Below are positions 5,423 to 6,113 of a stretch of DNA of 6,113 nucleotides, piece after piece. A program made the translations under genes and the position numbers. The DNA lies in contig NZ_JACXJG010000001.1 of NCBI RefSeq assembly GCF_014904065.1, forward strand, positions 97,637 through 103,749, in the 5' to 3' direction. Under the pieces are notes generated by a model that worked only from the letters and a program-made list of their open reading frames with translations, had not been told where the DNA came from and made no database searches. Positions within the stretch are counted from its first letter, which is position 1, and each line of letters opens with the position of its first letter. Source of the stretch: Gulosibacter sediminis. Lineage in GTDB: Bacteria; Actinomycetota; Actinomycetes; Actinomycetales; Microbacteriaceae.

Positions 5423-6113
5423 AGCGCATTCTCATAGCCAACCGCGGCGAAATCGCCGTGCGCGTCGCCCGCGCCTGCGCCGACGCCGGCTACACCTCGA
5501 TCGCCGTCTACGCCGACCAGGACGCGGACGCGATGCACGTGCGCCTCGCCGACGAGGCCTACGCGCTCGGCGGCACGACCCCAGCCGACAGCTACCTCAA
5601 CATCGCGCGCATCCTCCAGGTCGCGCGCGCCGCCGACGCCGATGCCGTGCACCCGGGCTACGGCTTCCTCAGCGAGAACGCCGCGTTTGCCCGCGCGGTC
5701 GAGGATGCGGGACTTACGTTCATCGGCCCGACCCCCGAGTCGATCGACCAGCTCGGCGACAAGGTGACGGCCCGCCAGATCGCCACTTCGGTTGGCGCAC
5801 CGCTCGTGCCCGGCACCGACAAGCCGCTCGAGAGCGCGGATGAGGCGATCGCCTTCGCGCGCGAGGCCGGCCTGCCGGTGGCCATCAAGGCCGCGTACGG
5901 CGGCGGTGGGCGCGGGCTCAAGGTCGTGCGCCGCCTCGACGAGGTCGGCGACGCCTTCGAGTCGGCGACGCGCGAGGCCGTCACCGCCTTCGGTCGCGGC
6001 GAGTGCTACATCGAGCGGTTCCTCGACCGCCCGCGCCACGTCGAGGTGCAGGTCGTCGGGGACGGCGCGGGCAACGTGCTCGTCGTCGGCGACCGCGACT
6101 GCTCGCTGCAGCG
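5419..6113 (+). CDS. Biotin carboxylase / acyl-CoA carboxylase alpha-type subunit, 3' end outside window
   Basis: Only the first 231 codons are present; the frame is still open at the window end. Biotin carboxylases use ATP and bicarbonate to carboxylate biotin on a carrier protein. The N-terminal domain begins [16 protein letters not shown] (1-16) and includes [10 protein letters not shown] (78-87). The ATP-grasp part contains GDKVTAR with K115, K157 before the glycine-rich loop GGGGRG (161-166), [19 protein letters not shown] (191-209) with H207 and E209, and RDCSLQ (226-231). These match the ATP- and bicarbonate-site residues of the family. The FGRGECY segment and RDCSLQ look more like the long actinobacterial alpha subunits (about 590 residues, with a C-terminal biotin carrier domain) than the short E. 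coli-type AccC (about 450), but the part that would decide is missing. Its overlap with pxpBC argues that it works with the Pxp proteins and not in fatty-acid synthesis. I leave the symbol empty because accC would imply the latter. Confidence 0.9.
   Translation, partial: MKRILIANRGEIAVRVARACADAGYTSIAVYADQDADAMHVRLADEAYALGGTTPADSYLNIARILQVARAADADAVHPGYGFLSENAAFARAVEDAGLTFIGPTPESIDQLGDKVTARQIATSVGAPLVPGTDKPLESADEAIAFAREAGLPVAIKAAYGGGGRGLKVVRRLDEVGDAFESATREAVTAFGRGECYIERFLDRPRHVEVQVVGDGAGNVLVVGDRDCSLQ

Noticed and set aside
1..6113. CRISPR array, tRNA/rRNA, insertion sequence or phage genes
   Set aside because: No regularly spaced repeats, RNA gene signatures, transposase or terminal inverted repeats seen on either strand.

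Overview
The window is a high-GC stretch with compact, same-strand, start/stop-overlapping genes and strongly G/C-biased third codon positions. This fits an actinomycete (Actinomycetota). A Microbacteriaceae-like host is my best guess, from overall feel rather than any diagnostic marker. The last gene also resembles the long actinobacterial acyl-CoA carboxylase alpha subunits.

Layout: positions 1-74 hold no recognisable gene. A GntR/FCD-family regulator lies on the minus strand (75-734). A 203-base divergent intergenic region (735-937) carries candidate promoters in both directions and three related FadR-type operator-like sites. From 938 a tight plus-strand operon runs to the end of the window: an NRAMP-superfamily transporter of the YcsG type (938-2212), a LamB/YcsF protein = PxpA (2234-2995), a DUF1445 / D-glutamate-cyclase-family protein = YcsI type (3009-3812), a fused PxpB-PxpC (KipI-KipA) protein (3809-5422), and the first 231 codons of a biotin carboxylase (5419 to past the end). 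Gaps are 21 and 13 bases, then two ATGA overlaps, so the five genes are almost certainly co-transcribed and partly translationally coupled.

The gene content matches the Bacillus subtilis ycsF-ycsG-ycsI-kipI-kipA-kipR locus, whose PxpABC proteins form the prokaryotic ATP-dependent 5-oxoprolinase (5-oxo-L-proline to L-glutamate). Differences here are a GntR regulator in place of the IclR-type KipR, a PxpB-PxpC fusion, and an added biotin carboxylase. The simplest reading is a regulated uptake and opening system for 5-oxoproline or a related lactam: the transporter imports it, PxpA and PxpBC open the ring, and YcsI may act on D-glutamate or 5-oxo-D-proline chemistry.

The most interesting aspect is that PxpB/PxpC are homologous to the carboxyltransferase part of urea carboxylase and here sit directly before a biotin carboxylase. 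This suggests a split, urea-carboxylase-like, biotin-dependent lactam-activating enzyme. The transporter lacks the canonical NRAMP metal ligands, which agrees with an organic substrate. The system as a whole is a recognisable variant of a known locus, not an entirely new one.
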